A stretch of 64,000 bases of DNA from Pseudophaeobacter profundi (GTDB lineage Bacteria > Pseudomonadota > Alphaproteobacteria > Rhodobacterales > Rhodobacteraceae): contig NZ_JARJEF010000002.1 of assembly GCF_029697505.1 (NCBI RefSeq), positions 372,001 to 436,000 of the forward strand. The letters are read 5' to 3'. Under the pieces are notes generated by a model that was not told where the DNA came from, did no database searches, and was given only the letters and a program-made list of their open reading frames with translations. Both the position numbers and the translations under genes were made by a program. Of this stretch, positions 11,941 to 21,883 are shown piece by piece; the stretch's first letter is position 1, and the number at the start of each line of letters is the position of its first letter.

Positions 11941-14343
11941 TTAGAACCGCGCCTGCAAGGTCAGGTCAAAGCTCTGCTCCTGATCGTAGTCTTCTTTGCT
12001 CAGCGCCTTGGTAAAATTGAACCGCAGCGGGCCAAGACCCGTTGTCCAGAGCAGGGAAACCCCAACCACATGCCGGAAGGACCCATTCCGGCCCACGATG
12101 CTGTTGCTGCCTGAGGTATCAACATCGTTCAACCCCCAGAGGTTGCCGACGTCATAGAACACGCCGCCGCGCAGCCCGTATTCTTCGGGCAGGCCAAGGG
12201 GGAATTCAGCATCGAACCGGGCCACCGCAAACAGGTTGCCACCAAGGAAGTCATCATAATTCCCACCGTCAGCGCGCGCCGAGCGATCCCGCGGACCAAT
12301 CCCGCCAGGTTCAAACCCGCGCATGATGGAGGGAGACAGAACATAGCGGTCGATCGAGCGACTGCTGTCATCGCCAAGCCAGTGGAGAGCACCGGTTTCC
12401 ACTGTCGCCCGCAGGGTGACCTCTTCATTGAAAATCAGCTTCTGCGCGACCAGCTTGGTTGAGGTTTTGAAATACTCGCTATCACCGCCAAGGCCGGCAT
12501 AGTCAGCACCGATCTGGATCAAGAAACCTGCGTTCGGATCAAGCCCAATCAGCCGGGTATCATAGGAATAGGTCAAACCAACAACGCTGCTGCTGCGTTC
12601 GCCCTGGGCAATTTCATTCTGTACGGTAGGCGCCGCAAGCGGATAGCTGCCGCCAGGGTAGGTTCCGTCGCCCCGCGCGATCATCTCAGAGTTATTCCAG
12701 CTATAGCGCAGCTGCAGGGTAGAACTTTCGCCGGTCTTGAAGGTCAGGGCAGGATTCAGGAAAACCCGCTTGGTATCATATTCCGAGAAACTGGAATCGG
12801 ATTCTGACAGGCCCAGATCAAGGCTGAAACGCAGGTCACGCCCCAGCAGGCGCGGTTCGACAAAGCCCAGCACATACTCATCAGACTCTGTCGCGGTTGC
12901 GATGGCAAAGGACAGACGTTGACCACGGCCCAAGAAGTTATTCTCGGTCAGGCCAACCGAAATGCCAAAGCCGTCATTGACCGAATAAGACCCGCCAAGG
13001 TTCAACGACCCTGTTGGCTGTTCTTCGACATCAACATCAACCACCACCGAGCTGGCAGAGCTGCCTTCGCGCACGTCCACATCCGAATTGGAGAAGAAAC
13101 CAAGCGCGCGGATGCGTTCAGCGGTGCGGCGAATTTCGCGCGGATTAAACGGATCGCCCTCGACAGTGCGGAACTGCTGGCGAATAACCCGGTCCAGCGT
13201 GGTGGTATTGCCTTCGATGTCGATACGTTCCACGAAAACCCGTGGCCCACGGGTCAGCACATAGTCGATATCCAGGGTCAGGTTCCGGTCATTGCGGGTG
13301 ACGCGCGGCTCGACACGCAGGAAATCAATGCCCTGCTTCAGCGCCAATGTTTCCAGCCGCTCGATCTCCCGCTCAACCACCATGGGCGAATAAACCACCC
13401 CTGGGCGCGACTTGAGAGCGGAGCGGAACACATCGGCATCTGCCTCGGTCACCTCGCTTGAGACCGAGATATTGCCAAAGTTAAATTGCTGCCCTTCACT
13501 GACATCAACAACCAGGAAGACAGCATCGCGTTCGCGGGTGACTTCGGCATTGGCGCTATTGACCTTGAAGTCGACATAGCCACGCGACAGGTAGAAATCG
13601 CGCAGGACTTGTTTGTCAAACTCGATACGGTCTTCGATCAAGGTGTCTTTGGTGATAAAGGCGCGCAGAAAACCCGCCTGCTTTGTTTCCAACACCCGGC
13701 GTAGCCTACGATCCGAATAGACCTGGTTGCCCAGGAAGGAAACGCGCTCTACCTCGGTTGTGTCGCCTTCGGAGATTTCAAAAACCAGATCAACCCGGTT
13801 GTCGCTCCGGCGAATAATGCGTGGCGTCACCTGAGAGGCCAAACGCCCCTGCGCCCCATAAGCCGCTGCAATCGCTGCGGCATCAGCTTCAACCTGTGCT
13901 GGATTGAACACGCGCCGCCCGGATGATTCGACGATTTCCGCCAGATTTTCATCTTTGATCCGGCGATTGCCTTCAAAGTTGATTTTGTTGATGGTCGGGT
14001 ATTCTGTCACCTTGATGACCAGAGTATTGCCCTGCGGCACCAGCTCGACGCTTTCAAAGACGCCGCTATCGATGATGTTTTGATAAGCGTCATTCAGTCG
14101 CCCGGCAGAGACAGATTTGCCCCGCTCAATGCCTGTGTATGCGACAATAGTAGAGCTTTGAATGCGTTGGTTGCCTTCAACCTGCACCGCGTTGAACCGG
14201 TAATTTTGCGCTTCGGCAAACTTGGGCGCAAGCCCAAGTCCGAAGGTCACAGTCAGGGCGATAACAGATACGCCCCGATACAAAATATTGGTACGCGTTG
14301 CTCGCCCACCGCAGGATATGCCCACGTTCTTGCCCCAAACCAT
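11941..14343 (-). CDS. bamA: Outer-membrane protein assembly factor BamA
   Basis: BamA is the core of the BAM complex, which folds beta-barrel proteins into the outer membrane. After a signal peptide ending near LAPKFAEAQ there are five POTRA repeats, beginning with YRFNAVQVEGNQRIQSSTIV. A 16-strand barrel follows, with the FEPGGIGPRDRS segment of the L6 loop. The chain ends in phenylalanine (LQARF), as needed for BAM recognition. The frame extends to 14508, but the ATG at 14343 with AGG nine bases upstream gives a normal leader and 800 residues. It lies after a terminator, so it is likely expressed separately from rseP. Confidence 0.95.
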   Translation of the reverse strand: MVWGKNVGISCGGRATRTNILYRGVSVIALTVTFGLGLAPKFAEAQNYRFNAVQVEGNQRIQSSTIVAYTGIERGKSVSAGRLNDAYQNIIDSGVFESVELVPQGNTLVIKVTEYPTINKINFEGNRRIKDENLAEIVESSGRRVFNPAQVEADAAAIAAAYGAQGRLASQVTPRIIRRSDNRVDLVFEISEGDTTEVERVSFLGNQVYSDRRLRRVLETKQAGFLRAFITKDTLIEDRIEFDKQVLRDFYLSRGYVDFKVNSANAEVTRERDAVFLVVDVSEGQQFNFGNISVSSEVTEADADVFRSALKSRPGVVYSPMVVEREIERLETLALKQGIDFLRVEPRVTRNDRNLTLDIDYVLTRGPRVFVERIDIEGNTTTLDRVIRQQFRTVEGDPFNPREIRRTAERIRALGFFSNSDVDVREGSSASSVVVDVDVEEQPTGSLNLGGSYSVNDGFGISVGLTENNFLGRGQRLSFAIATATESDEYVLGFVEPRLLGRDLRFSLDLGLSESDSSFSEYDTKRVFLNPALTFKTGESSTLQLRYSWNNSEMIARGDGTYPGGSYPLAAPTVQNEIAQGERSSSVVGLTYSYDTRLIGLDPNAGFLIQIGADYAGLGGDSEYFKTSTKLVAQKLIFNEEVTLRATVETGALHWLGDDSSRSIDRYVLSPSIMRGFEPGGIGPRDRSARADGGNYDDFLGGNLFAVARFDAEFPLGLPEEYGLRGGVFYDVGNLWGLNDVDTSGSNSIVGRNGSFRHVVGVSLLWTTGLGPLRFNFTKALSKEDYDQEQSFDLTLQARF

Positions 14344-14415
14344 CTGTATGCACCTAAATTTTAATAGCCTCTTGCAGAACTGCGTACCGGGTTTGAGAGC
14401 GCTTGTCAAAACCAA

Positions 14416-14451
14416 CAAAAAGGCACGAAGCCCTAAGCCACGTGCCTTTTG
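14416..14451 (-). terminator. Terminator upstream of bamA
   Basis: On the minus strand AAAAGGCACG and CGTGCCTTTTT form a 10-bp stem with a 13-base loop, followed by T residues. It is 70 bases before the bamA ATG, so it would stop read-through from rseP. Because it lies in the bamA leader it might alternatively act as an attenuator. Confidence 0.7.
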
Positions 14452-14822
14452 GAGAAAAACCAAAGCCTGTGTTTCCATTAATGAGACACAAGCCAGCTCC
14501 CAAGACACAGTGAAAGAAAAATAAAGCTGGACGAAAGCACCCGATCAGAGCCCAGTCGCAACAATAGTGCCAGCCCGTTTTCACTCTCTGCCTGTTTCAG
14601 CATGTAGCGATCCATAACTTGTCCCCAGTAGATATGCGGCGTTCAACTGGCATGCAGCGCCCAGCGAAGACCCGCGTTAGTACAGACTAACAAAACCTTA
14701 CTGAAAGAATGTGGCATGAGTTGGGCGCGGCGCTGAAAAGGCGACGATTACTGGCCTCGCCTTGGTGCACACAGAGCGAGGCACAGAGAAAATGACCGTT
14801 GGGGGCGACGTGCCGGGGGCCG

Positions 14823-14858
14823 GGGGCCGGGCTGCAACACAGACGGCAGCCCGGCCCC
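14823..14858. repeat. Perfect 13-bp GC-rich inverted repeat after rseP
   Basis: GGGGCCGGGCTGC and GCAGCCCGGCCCC are exact complements with a 10-base spacer. No T run follows on either strand. It may be a processing or stability hairpin at the 3' end of the rseP transcript. Confidence 0.55.
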
Positions 14859-14875
14859 TGGGCCACTATCGAATA

Positions 14876-16225
14876 CTAGCAGAAAATATCGTTGCCTAGG
14901 GCAAAGACCATCAGGGACAAGATCATCGCGATGCCGATGCTCATCAAGATCTGTACCGCCCGATCATTGGGCGGACGCCCCACCACGGCCTCATAGGCGT
15001 AAAACACCAGATGCCCGCCATCCAGCGCTGGAATCGGAAACAGGTTCAGCAGGCCCACAGCCGTGGACAGCACAGCGATAAAGCGGATGAAGCTGACCGC
15101 CCCCTGACTGGCGGTATCGCCAGAAGCCTTGGCAATGCCAATCGGCCCCGACAAGTTACAGGTGCTGATCGCCCCGGTGATCATATGGCTAAGCCCCGAA
15201 ACGGAGGAGCTCACCACTGCCCAGACCTGGCCAGTGCCGACCACAAGGGCCGCGCCAAATCCGGTGCGTTCGGTGGCATAGTCGATAAGGCTGCCGCCCG
15301 TGATGCCGATCAGCCAGCGGCTGGTGAAACCGCCATCAGCCTGCGGCATGTCCACATGGCGCGGAGACAGCGTCACCTCAACCGGCTGACCAGCGCGCAT
15401 CAGCACCAGATCCAGCGGCTGGCCCTCGGTTTCGGCCACCATATCGACCAATTGGCGAAAGGCAAAAACCGGCTTTTCGTTCAAGGCGGTAATGAAATCG
15501 CCACTTTGGATACCCGCATCGGCAGCGGCGCTGCCGGGCATCACGCTGGAAACATAGGCTGGCGAAAAATAGGTGTCGGTGACCACCTGCTCGGCCCCAT
15601 CACGCCGCACCAGATAGTCAAGCTCGGGACGCACTGGCAATTGGTCGGTAAACGCCTTCCACCCCGCCGAGTCGTCGCGATCCGGAATCGGCACACCGGC
15701 GACCGCCAGCAGTTCGTCACCGGGGCGCAGGGTGTTTTCAACGCCCGGAACCGGCACCAGGGATTCGACAGTCAGCGGATCACGCACGGTTCCAACAGCC
15801 AGCGCCAGCGCAGTGAAAATGATAATCGACATGACAAAGTTGAAAACCGGCCCGGCAACAACAGTGGCCGCACGAGCCCAAAGCGGCGCGCCATGCATTG
15901 TACGTCGCAATGCAACCGGATCGGCCGCCACTGCATCAATCGCGTCGCTATCCTTGCCAGAGGCCGCATCGGCATCGCCGAGAAACTTCACATAGCCGCC
16001 AAAAGGCAAGGCTGCGATCTGCCATTTGGTGCCGCGCTTGTCGCGGCCGCTCCATAACACAGGGCCAAAGCCCAAGGAAAACACCTCGGCGTGGATGCCT
16101 GACCAGCGTCCGACGATGTAGTGGCCATATTCATGCACCGCGACAATCACCGAAAGCGCAATAACAAAGGTGATGATCGTATAGAAAAAACCGCCAAGCT
16201 GCGGGATAAGTGAGAGGAGGTCCAA
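14876..16225 (-). CDS. rseP: Site-2 protease RseP
   Basis: RseP is an inner-membrane zinc protease that cuts anti-sigma factors and signal peptide remnants within the membrane. The HEYGH zinc motif is at residues 31-35 in the first membrane helix. Periplasmic PDZ-like domains follow (for example VSSVMPGSAAADAGIQSGDF), and the third zinc ligand is in NLFPIPALDGGHLV near the C-terminal helices. The length of 449 residues is usual. It is four bases after dxr and belongs to the pyrH-to-rseP run. Confidence 0.95.
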   Translation of the reverse strand: MDLLSLIPQLGGFFYTIITFVIALSVIVAVHEYGHYIVGRWSGIHAEVFSLGFGPVLWSGRDKRGTKWQIAALPFGGYVKFLGDADAASGKDSDAIDAVAADPVALRRTMHGAPLWARAATVVAGPVFNFVMSIIIFTALALAVGTVRDPLTVESLVPVPGVENTLRPGDELLAVAGVPIPDRDDSAGWKAFTDQLPVRPELDYLVRRDGAEQVVTDTYFSPAYVSSVMPGSAAADAGIQSGDFITALNEKPVFAFRQLVDMVAETEGQPLDLVLMRAGQPVEVTLSPRHVDMPQADGGFTSRWLIGITGGSLIDYATERTGFGAALVVGTGQVWAVVSSSVSGLSHMITGAISTCNLSGPIGIAKASGDTASQGAVSFIRFIAVLSTAVGLLNLFPIPALDGGHLVFYAYEAVVGRPPNDRAVQILMSIGIAMILSLMVFALGNDIFC

Positions 16226-16229
16226 AACT

Positions 16230-17402
16230 TTAGCCTATGCTGTGAGCGGCAGCCGCATCTGCGGCCCTACGCGCCATGTGGTCAATCTGGGTGACGTTAT
16301 CAAGGGTCATTGCGGAATCAATAAGGCCGCTTTGCGTCTCAATCTGATCCAGAACCCGGGCGGTGATCTCGGCCATGTCGGTGAACCGAATGCGGCCTGC
16401 GATGAAGTGATCGAGCGCGCGCTCCTTGGCCCCGTTGAAGACTGCGCCCATCAACCCGCGGCGCTGCATCACCTGCTGTGCCTGCTGCAACGCGGGATAG
16501 CGCTGCATATCGGGGGCCCGAAAGGTGAGCTGGCCGATAGCCGCAAGATCCAGCCGCGCCACCGGCAGATCGCGTCGCTCGGGCCAGTGTAGCGCATAGC
16601 CGATGGCATGGCGCATATCAGGCGCGCCAAGATGCGCCATCAGCGCCCCGTCCTTAAAGCCGACCAAGGCATGCACCAAGGATTCCGGGTGTACCAGCAC
16701 TTCGATCTGCTCCGGCGCGACATCAAAATATTCACGTGTTTCAATAACTTCCAGTGCCTTGTTGAACATAGAGGCACTGTCAATGGTGATCCGCTGCCCC
16801 ATGTCCCAGTTGGGATGCGATGAGGCCTGCGCCAGGCTTGCCCCCGGCAGGTCAGCAATTGGCCAGTCGCGAAATGCCCCCCCCGAAGCCGTGATGACAA
16901 TGCGTTCGACCGCTGAGATATCTTCCCCGACAAGGCCCTGAAACACTGCGGAATGTTCACTATCCACCGGCAAGAGGCACCCGCCATGCTGTCGGGCCGT
17001 CTGCATCAGCAATTGCCCGGCACAGACCAGAGATTCCTTATTGGCCAGCGCCAGTGTCGCACCCTGCTCCAGTGCTTTCAGCCCCGGTGCCAGCCCGGCG
17101 ACACCGACAATGGCCGACATCACCCAGTCAGCCGGGCGGGCGGCGGCCTCGATCAACGCATCCGGGCCTGCGGCGGCCTGCACCGCACTGCCCGCAAGGG
17201 CCTGACGCAGCGCCGGCAATTGATCCTCAAAGGCGGTAACCGCCACATCGGCCCGCAGCGCAATCGCATCGGCCGCCAGCTGGGCAATGTTGCGCCCGCC
17301 GCTAAGCGCAACAACGTCATAGGCATCGGGGGCACGCGCAATCAGATCTATCGTGCTTTGCCCGATAGATCCCGTTGCCCCAAAAATAGAGATTTTCCGC
17401 AT
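16230..17402 (-). CDS. dxr: 1-deoxy-D-xylulose 5-phosphate reductoisomerase Dxr
   Basis: Dxr makes 2-C-methylerythritol 4-phosphate with NADPH, the first committed step of isoprenoid synthesis. The N-terminal nucleotide-binding motif is ISIFGATGSIGQSTIDLI. LALANKESLVCAG, PVDSEHSAVFQ and ITASGGAFRDW mark the substrate and metal site, and MGQRITIDSASMFNKALEVIE follows. The length (390 aa) is normal. It lies between cdsA and rseP, and it feeds uppS in the same operon with precursors through IPP. Confidence 0.97.
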   Translation of the reverse strand: MRKISIFGATGSIGQSTIDLIARAPDAYDVVALSGGRNIAQLAADAIALRADVAVTAFEDQLPALRQALAGSAVQAAAGPDALIEAAARPADWVMSAIVGVAGLAPGLKALEQGATLALANKESLVCAGQLLMQTARQHGGCLLPVDSEHSAVFQGLVGEDISAVERIVITASGGAFRDWPIADLPGASLAQASSHPNWDMGQRITIDSASMFNKALEVIETREYFDVAPEQIEVLVHPESLVHALVGFKDGALMAHLGAPDMRHAIGYALHWPERRDLPVARLDLAAIGQLTFRAPDMQRYPALQQAQQVMQRRGLMGAVFNGAKERALDHFIAGRIRFTDMAEITARVLDQIETQSGLIDSAMTLDNVTQIDHMARRAADAAAAHSIG

Positions 17403-17420
17403 GGTCTTTCCCCTTTCAGG

Positions 17421-18203
17421 TTATCCCAGAAAGATAAAGAGAAACAGGAACATTGCCGCGGCGCCAAGCATACCGTCAAAGCGATCCAGCAACCCGCCAT
17501 GGCCCGGAATAAGGCCGCTTGAATCCTTAACCCCGGTCTGCCGCTTCAGCGCGCTTTCCGCAATATCCCCGGCCTGGCTTGCCATGGAAACCGCCACAGC
17601 CGCGATCACCAGACCAAAGCCCAAGCCAAAGAACGGCGCAGCACCAGCCCCAACCAGGGCGGCAGCCCCCCATCCCGCGCTGGTTCCAGACCAGGTCTTC
17701 TTCGGGCTGATACGTGGCCAGAATTTGGGACCGCCAAAGGTTTTGCCCGCGAAATACCCGGCCACATCGGTTGCGACAACAACCACCGCCAGCCAGATCA
17801 ACCAGCCTGCCCCCAGCCCGGTGCGTAGCCAGATAAAGCTATAGCCCGCCAGCACGATCCAGATCGCAAACAGCGCAAAGCGCAGCTTGGCGTCAGGCAG
17901 CATCATGGCCCAACCCAGGGCCACGGGCAGCACCAGCACGGCAAGCCCTAAAACCATAGGCAAAAGCCCGGCAAAGAAAACCGTTACTGCGGTCACCGCG
18001 CCCAGCAGCACAGCGGTTCCAAAGCGCCGGGGGGCCAACATCTGGCTCAACTCCCAGACCATGCCGCCACAGCACAGCGCAATCACAAGGCTAAAGACCA
18101 GACCGCCGACCCAAATGGCCACAAGCGCAACAGCCACCATGATCAGTGCGGAAATCAGCCGTGGGAGCAAATCCCCCCAGCGCCCCGGTTGCGCCGGGTT
18201 CAT
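17421..18203 (-). CDS. cdsA: Phosphatidate cytidylyltransferase CdsA
   Basis: CdsA is an inner-membrane enzyme that forms CDP-diacylglycerol from phosphatidate and CTP. Most of the 260 residues are hydrophobic helices. The C-terminal part carries the family signature SALKRQTGVKDSSGLIPGHGG followed by DRFDG (the first stretch spans 17 to 21 residues around 17480-17540), with the two metal-binding aspartates. SPKKTWSGTSAG precedes it. The start overlaps the uppS stop by four bases, so translation is coupled. Confidence 0.93.
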   Translation of the reverse strand: MNPAQPGRWGDLLPRLISALIMVAVALVAIWVGGLVFSLVIALCCGGMVWELSQMLAPRRFGTAVLLGAVTAVTVFFAGLLPMVLGLAVLVLPVALGWAMMLPDAKLRFALFAIWIVLAGYSFIWLRTGLGAGWLIWLAVVVVATDVAGYFAGKTFGGPKFWPRISPKKTWSGTSAGWGAAALVGAGAAPFFGLGFGLVIAAVAVSMASQAGDIAESALKRQTGVKDSSGLIPGHGGLLDRFDGMLGAAAMFLFLFIFLG

Positions 18204-18973
18204 GTTTTGACCGCCCCAAAGCGTCGATCCCTATTGCCAAATCTCTGACACAGGCAGGCCAGCTCTTCCGACGTGAAATCCGGCCAAAGCGTATCAATGA
18301 ATTCATACTCGGAATAGGCCGACTGCCAGAGCAGAAAATTCGAAATCCGCGCTTCGCCACTGGTGCGGATTACCAGATCGGGATCTGGCAGCACATGGGT
18401 GTCGAGATAACGGGGCAGTGTTTCTTCGTCTACGTCTTTCGGCAACAGCCGCCCAGAGGCGACATCTGCGGCCAGTCGCTTGGTGGCGCGGGCCACCTCG
18501 TCGCGACCACCGTAATTGAGAGCGATGGTCAAATGAGTGCCCTCATTCTGAGCGGTTTCATGCTCCAGCTCATCCATAAGCTGCACCAGCTTGGCATCCA
18601 GCCGCACCCGATCGCCGATAAAGCGTACCCGCACATTGCGCGCAGCAAGCGCCTTCATCTCTTTCGAGATATAGCGGCGAAACAGGCTCATCAATCCAGA
18701 GATTTCGACCTGGGTGCGTTTCCAGTTCTCAGTCGAAAAGGCAAAGATCGTCAGGTATTTGATCCCCAGCGCAGGACAGCATTCCACCACCTCGCCAACG
18801 CGTCGGGCACCGGCATGGTGGCCAAAGAGGCGCGGTCGCCCCCGCGCCTGAGCCCAACGGCCATTGCCATCCATGATGATGGCAACATGCCGGGGGCCGA
18901 CCGGGGGGGGGCCGGCAGATGTGCCCTGTTCGGCCCCAGCACTGGCCACACGGTTTTTTTTATCTCTGGCCAT
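18200..18973 (-). CDS. uppS: Isoprenyl transferase (undecaprenyl diphosphate synthase) UppS
   Basis: UppS condenses isopentenyl diphosphates into the C55 carrier lipid for peptidoglycan and O-antigen. The catalytic aspartate is in HVAIIMDGNGRWAQ, followed by GHHAGARRVGEVV, FAFSTENWKR and the late RTSGEARISNFLLWQ and YSEYEFIDTLWPDF motifs. The length of 257 residues includes an N-terminal extension of about 25 residues rich in Ala, Gly and Pro. That extension is encoded across a run of nine cytosines on the coding strand (18903-18911), the longest homopolymer in a gene in this window. Confidence 0.96.
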   Translation of the reverse strand: MARDKKNRVASAGAEQGTSAGPPPVGPRHVAIIMDGNGRWAQARGRPRLFGHHAGARRVGEVVECCPALGIKYLTIFAFSTENWKRTQVEISGLMSLFRRYISKEMKALAARNVRVRFIGDRVRLDAKLVQLMDELEHETAQNEGTHLTIALNYGGRDEVARATKRLAADVASGRLLPKDVDEETLPRYLDTHVLPDPDLVIRTSGEARISNFLLWQSAYSEYEFIDTLWPDFTSEELACLCQRFGNRDRRFGAVKT

Positions 18974-18981
18974 AAAGCGGA

Positions 18982-19545
18982 TCAGACCTGCATGATTTCG
19001 GCCTGCTTGTGCTCAAGCGCCTCATCTACGGCCTTGATCATCGCATCGGTCAACTCTTGCACCTCTGTTTCCCAGAACTTCTGGTCATCTTCGGACATAC
19101 CGTCGGCCTTGGCCTTTTTGATCTGATCCATGCCATCGCGCCGCACATTGCGGATAGAGACCCGCGCATGTTCGGCATATTGGCCGGCGACTTTGCCCAG
19201 CTCGCGGCGGCGCTCCTCGTTCAGCTCTGGGATCGGCAGCATGATGATGGTGCCGTTGAGCTGTGGGTTAATGCCAAGGCCGGAATTGCGGATCGCTTTT
19301 TCCACTGGCCCAACCAGACCTTTATCCCAGACATTGATGGTCACCATGCGTGGTTCGGGCACATTCACTGTACCAACCTGGTTGATCGGTGTCATAGATC
19401 CATAGGCCTCGACCATGACTGGCTCCAGCATAGAGCCAGAAGCACGTCCGGTGCGCAAAGAGGCAAATTCTGTTCGCAGATTTGCCATTGCGCCATCCAT
19501 GCGGCGTTTCAGATCGTCGGTATCCAGTTCGAAATCGTCAGACAT
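18982..19545 (-). CDS. frr: Ribosome recycling factor
   Basis: The protein splits post-termination ribosomes together with EF-G. It begins [20 protein letters not shown], has the [20 protein letters not shown] segment and PLSRV-like core replaced by the usual [16 protein letters not shown], and ends with helical segments. The frame is open to 19662, but the ATG at 19545 follows a GGGAG with the right spacing and gives 187 residues, the normal size. It lies eight bases before uppS in the direction of transcription. Confidence 0.95.
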   Translation of the reverse strand: MSDDFELDTDDLKRRMDGAMANLRTEFASLRTGRASGSMLEPVMVEAYGSMTPINQVGTVNVPEPRMVTINVWDKGLVGPVEKAIRNSGLGINPQLNGTIIMLPIPELNEERRRELGKVAGQYAEHARVSIRNVRRDGMDQIKKAKADGMSEDDQKFWETEVQELTDAMIKAVDEALEHKQAEIMQV

Positions 19546-19882
19546 TCTATTGTCTCCCCTGACTTGAGGCAGTCTTTGTTCTGCACATAAGCCATTGGTC
19601 CACCGATGTATAGAGCGACCATGCCAGGGTTTTGCACTGCGCCAACCCCGCAAAGCTTCCATTCGCGGCGCCGCGCAAGACCAGCAACCCCAAACGAAAT
19701 TGCGCGTGACAGCCAGGCCGTCACGCGCAGAAATTCACCGGGTCAGCACAGACCTTGGGTCTGCATCAGGATAGATCAATTCTCCCAGCCCATGCCCCCA
19801 CGCTTGGTGCCAATGCAAGGGGGCCACCTGCACCATAGACGCAAAGCGTAACAGCCAGATGAAAGCGCCAGAGAATATTTGG
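19546..19882. other. Intergenic region between pyrH and frr
   Basis: This stretch has no gene I can support. Its main feature is a 10-bp inverted repeat TGCGCGTGAC/GTCACGCGCA at 19701-19729. On the minus strand it is followed by ATTTCGTTT, a weak U-rich tract, so it could be a partial terminator or attenuator after pyrH. Confidence 0.45.
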
Positions 19883-20629
19883 TTAGCCTTCGACCTTGGT
19901 GTAGGTGCCTTCGCCGGCCAGAATACCCCGGAAACCACCGGGTTCATCCAGCGAGAACACGATGATGGGCAGGTTATTGTCGCGCGCCAGCGCGATGGCA
20001 GACGCATCCATAACGCCGAGCCGTTTTGCCAGAACGTCATCAAAGCTCACGCTGTCATAGCGGACTGCATCGGCGTATTTCTCAGGATCCTTGTCGTAGA
20101 CACCATCGACCTTGGTGCCCTTGAATATGGCTTCGCAGCCCATTTCATTGGCCCGCAACGTGGCAGCAGTATCGGTGGTGAAATAGGGGTTGCCGGTGCC
20201 CGCCGCAAAGATGCAGACCCGCTTTTTTTCCAGGTGGCGCACGGCGCGACGGCGAATGTAGGGCTCGCAGACCTGATCCATCGGAATGGCCGAAATCACC
20301 CGGCAGAAAACGCCCAGATCCTCTAGCGCGCTTTGCATGGCGAGGGCGTTCATCACGGTTGCCAGCATGCCCATGTAATCGGCAGTTGTGCGTTCCATCC
20401 CCTGGGCGGCACCGGACAGGCCGCGAAAGATATTGCCGCCGCCAATCACCATGGAAATTTCTACGCCCATGTCATGCACGGTCTTCACTTCGCGGGCGAT
20501 GCGCTGAACGGTGGGCGGATGCAGGCCAAAGCCCTGATCCCCCATCAAGGCCTCCCCCGAAATTTTCAGCATGACACGTTTATAGGTAGCGTCTGGAACA
20601 GTTTCCAGCGTTTCAAGATCAAGGGGCAT
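19883..20629 (-). CDS. pyrH: Uridylate kinase PyrH
   Basis: PyrH phosphorylates UMP to UDP in the cytoplasm. The start of the fold reads [18 protein letters not shown], followed by [11 protein letters not shown]-like [32 protein letters not shown], and the late [17 protein letters not shown]-type [13 protein letters not shown]. The 248-residue length is normal. It heads the pyrH-frr-uppS-cdsA-dxr-rseP run, which is the common alphaproteobacterial order. It is divergent from miaA. Confidence 0.96.
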   Translation of the reverse strand: MPLDLETLETVPDATYKRVMLKISGEALMGDQGFGLHPPTVQRIAREVKTVHDMGVEISMVIGGGNIFRGLSGAAQGMERTTADYMGMLATVMNALAMQSALEDLGVFCRVISAIPMDQVCEPYIRRRAVRHLEKKRVCIFAAGTGNPYFTTDTAATLRANEMGCEAIFKGTKVDGVYDKDPEKYADAVRYDSVSFDDVLAKRLGVMDASAIALARDNNLPIIVFSLDEPGGFRGILAGEGTYTKVEG

Positions 20630-20783
20630 GTTGCGCTCCGGCAGATGAGGGGGTTAGTTTGCGCGGCAAAATGAAGCAAAATGGCGCGGGTTTCAATGCA
20701 GTGCAGAGGCTTTCGCACCTGTTTCTGCAACGCTTGCTCTGCCGCCCTTGGCGCAACACCACCAACCCTGGAACGGACCGCTG

Positions 20784-21650
20784 ATGTTACTGCCCGATAT
20801 CGACCCGGACAAACCTGTGCTTTTGGCGGGACCAACCGCCTCGGGGAAATCTGCCCTGGCGATGGAAATCGCGGAAAAACAAGGCGGTGTAATCGTCAAT
20901 GCCGATGCCAGTCAGATCTTTGATTGCTGGCGCGTGGTCACCGCCCGCCCTTCACAGGCAGAGGAAGACCGCCTGCCGCATCATCTGTATGGCCATGTCG
21001 GTTTTGATCAGCAATATTCCGCAGGTCATTGGTTGCGCGAGGTGGAAACCCTGCTGGCCGGCCCCGAAAGGCTGATCATCGTTGGCGGCACGGGACTGTA
21101 TTTTTCAACCCTGACAGAGGGTCTGGCCGAAATTCCACCAACCCCGGCAGAGATTCGCGCAGATGGCGATTCCCTCTCGCTGGCAGAACTGCTGGGCCAG
21201 CTGGATGACCAGACGGCGAGGCGGATTGATATCTTGAACCGGGCCCGGGTGCAGCGCGCCTGGGAAGTGCTGCAGGCCACCGGGCGTTCGCTGGCCAATT
21301 GGCAAGACGATACCCCGGCCCCGCGCCTGCCTCTTGCGCGGTGCAACGCGCTGGTGATGCATAGCCCCAAGGACTGGCTGGAGCCGCGCATTCGCCGCCG
21401 CTTCGATCAGATGCTGCAACAGGGGGCCCTCGAAGAGGTTGAGGCGATGCAGGCGCGGTATGATCCAGCCCTGCCCGCCTGCAAGGCAATCGGTGTGCCA
21501 GAGTTGATGGGCTATATCACTGGCGATCTATCGCTGGATGAAGCGCGTGAACAGGCAGCGATTGCCACCCGGCGCTATGCAAAACGACAGCGCAGCTGGT
21601 TTCGTTCAAAAATGAAACACTGGACCCCGATCCAGTCAGGCGCGCTCTAA
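20784..21650 (+). CDS. miaA: tRNA dimethylallyltransferase MiaA
   Basis: MiaA adds a dimethylallyl group to A37 of tRNAs that read UNN codons. The P-loop [15 protein letters not shown] is near the N terminus, and [21 protein letters not shown] is the substrate-binding motif. [14 protein letters not shown] near the end is the tRNA-binding signature. The frame opens at a TTG at 20748; the ATG at 20784 gives a compact 288-residue protein starting [16 protein letters not shown] and is preferred. The usual DSMQVY motif is altered to NADASQIF, a variation seen in the group. Confidence 0.93.
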   Translation: MLLPDIDPDKPVLLAGPTASGKSALAMEIAEKQGGVIVNADASQIFDCWRVVTARPSQAEEDRLPHHLYGHVGFDQQYSAGHWLREVETLLAGPERLIIVGGTGLYFSTLTEGLAEIPPTPAEIRADGDSLSLAELLGQLDDQTARRIDILNRARVQRAWEVLQATGRSLANWQDDTPAPRLPLARCNALVMHSPKDWLEPRIRRRFDQMLQQGALEEVEAMQARYDPALPACKAIGVPELMGYITGDLSLDEAREQAAIATRRYAKRQRSWFRSKMKHWTPIQSGAL

Positions 21651-21706
21651 AAGCCAGGGCCGCGGGCGTGCTGCGCCCTGGCGCTGCAGGGCCGTGGCTT
21701 TTCCCG
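21649..21706 (+). terminator. Possible terminator after miaA
   Basis: AAAAGCCA-x-GGCC and GGCC-x-TGGCTTTT are complementary with one mismatch and enclose a smaller CCAGGGC/GCGCCCTGG hairpin. It overlaps the last codon of miaA and ends in CTTTTCCC. The A/T flanks make it symmetrical. Confidence 0.5.
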
Positions 21707-21883
21707 CTTGCTCTGTTAATCACTGGTGCCACAGTATTGAAACACTGGCATTTTTACTCTGACCCCATATTTTCATACGATCATTTAAATTTTGAAACAT
21801 AATCTGGCAAAACTTGCCCCGAATCACTTTTTCGTGCCCTGTTTCGACAACAGATTAACTATTATAGAAGTTCTGACTACTGA

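Larger units (their letters stand above)
14344..14875. other. Intergenic region between rseP and bamA
   Basis: There is no gene here that I can support. It holds a GC-rich hairpin just after rseP (14823-14858), a GTTAG/CTAAC inverted repeat at about 14675-14690, a terminator at 14416-14451 and the bamA leader. The bamA promoter should be within roughly 14344-14415, which contains an AT-rich TTTTAATAG stretch on one strand. Confidence 0.5.
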
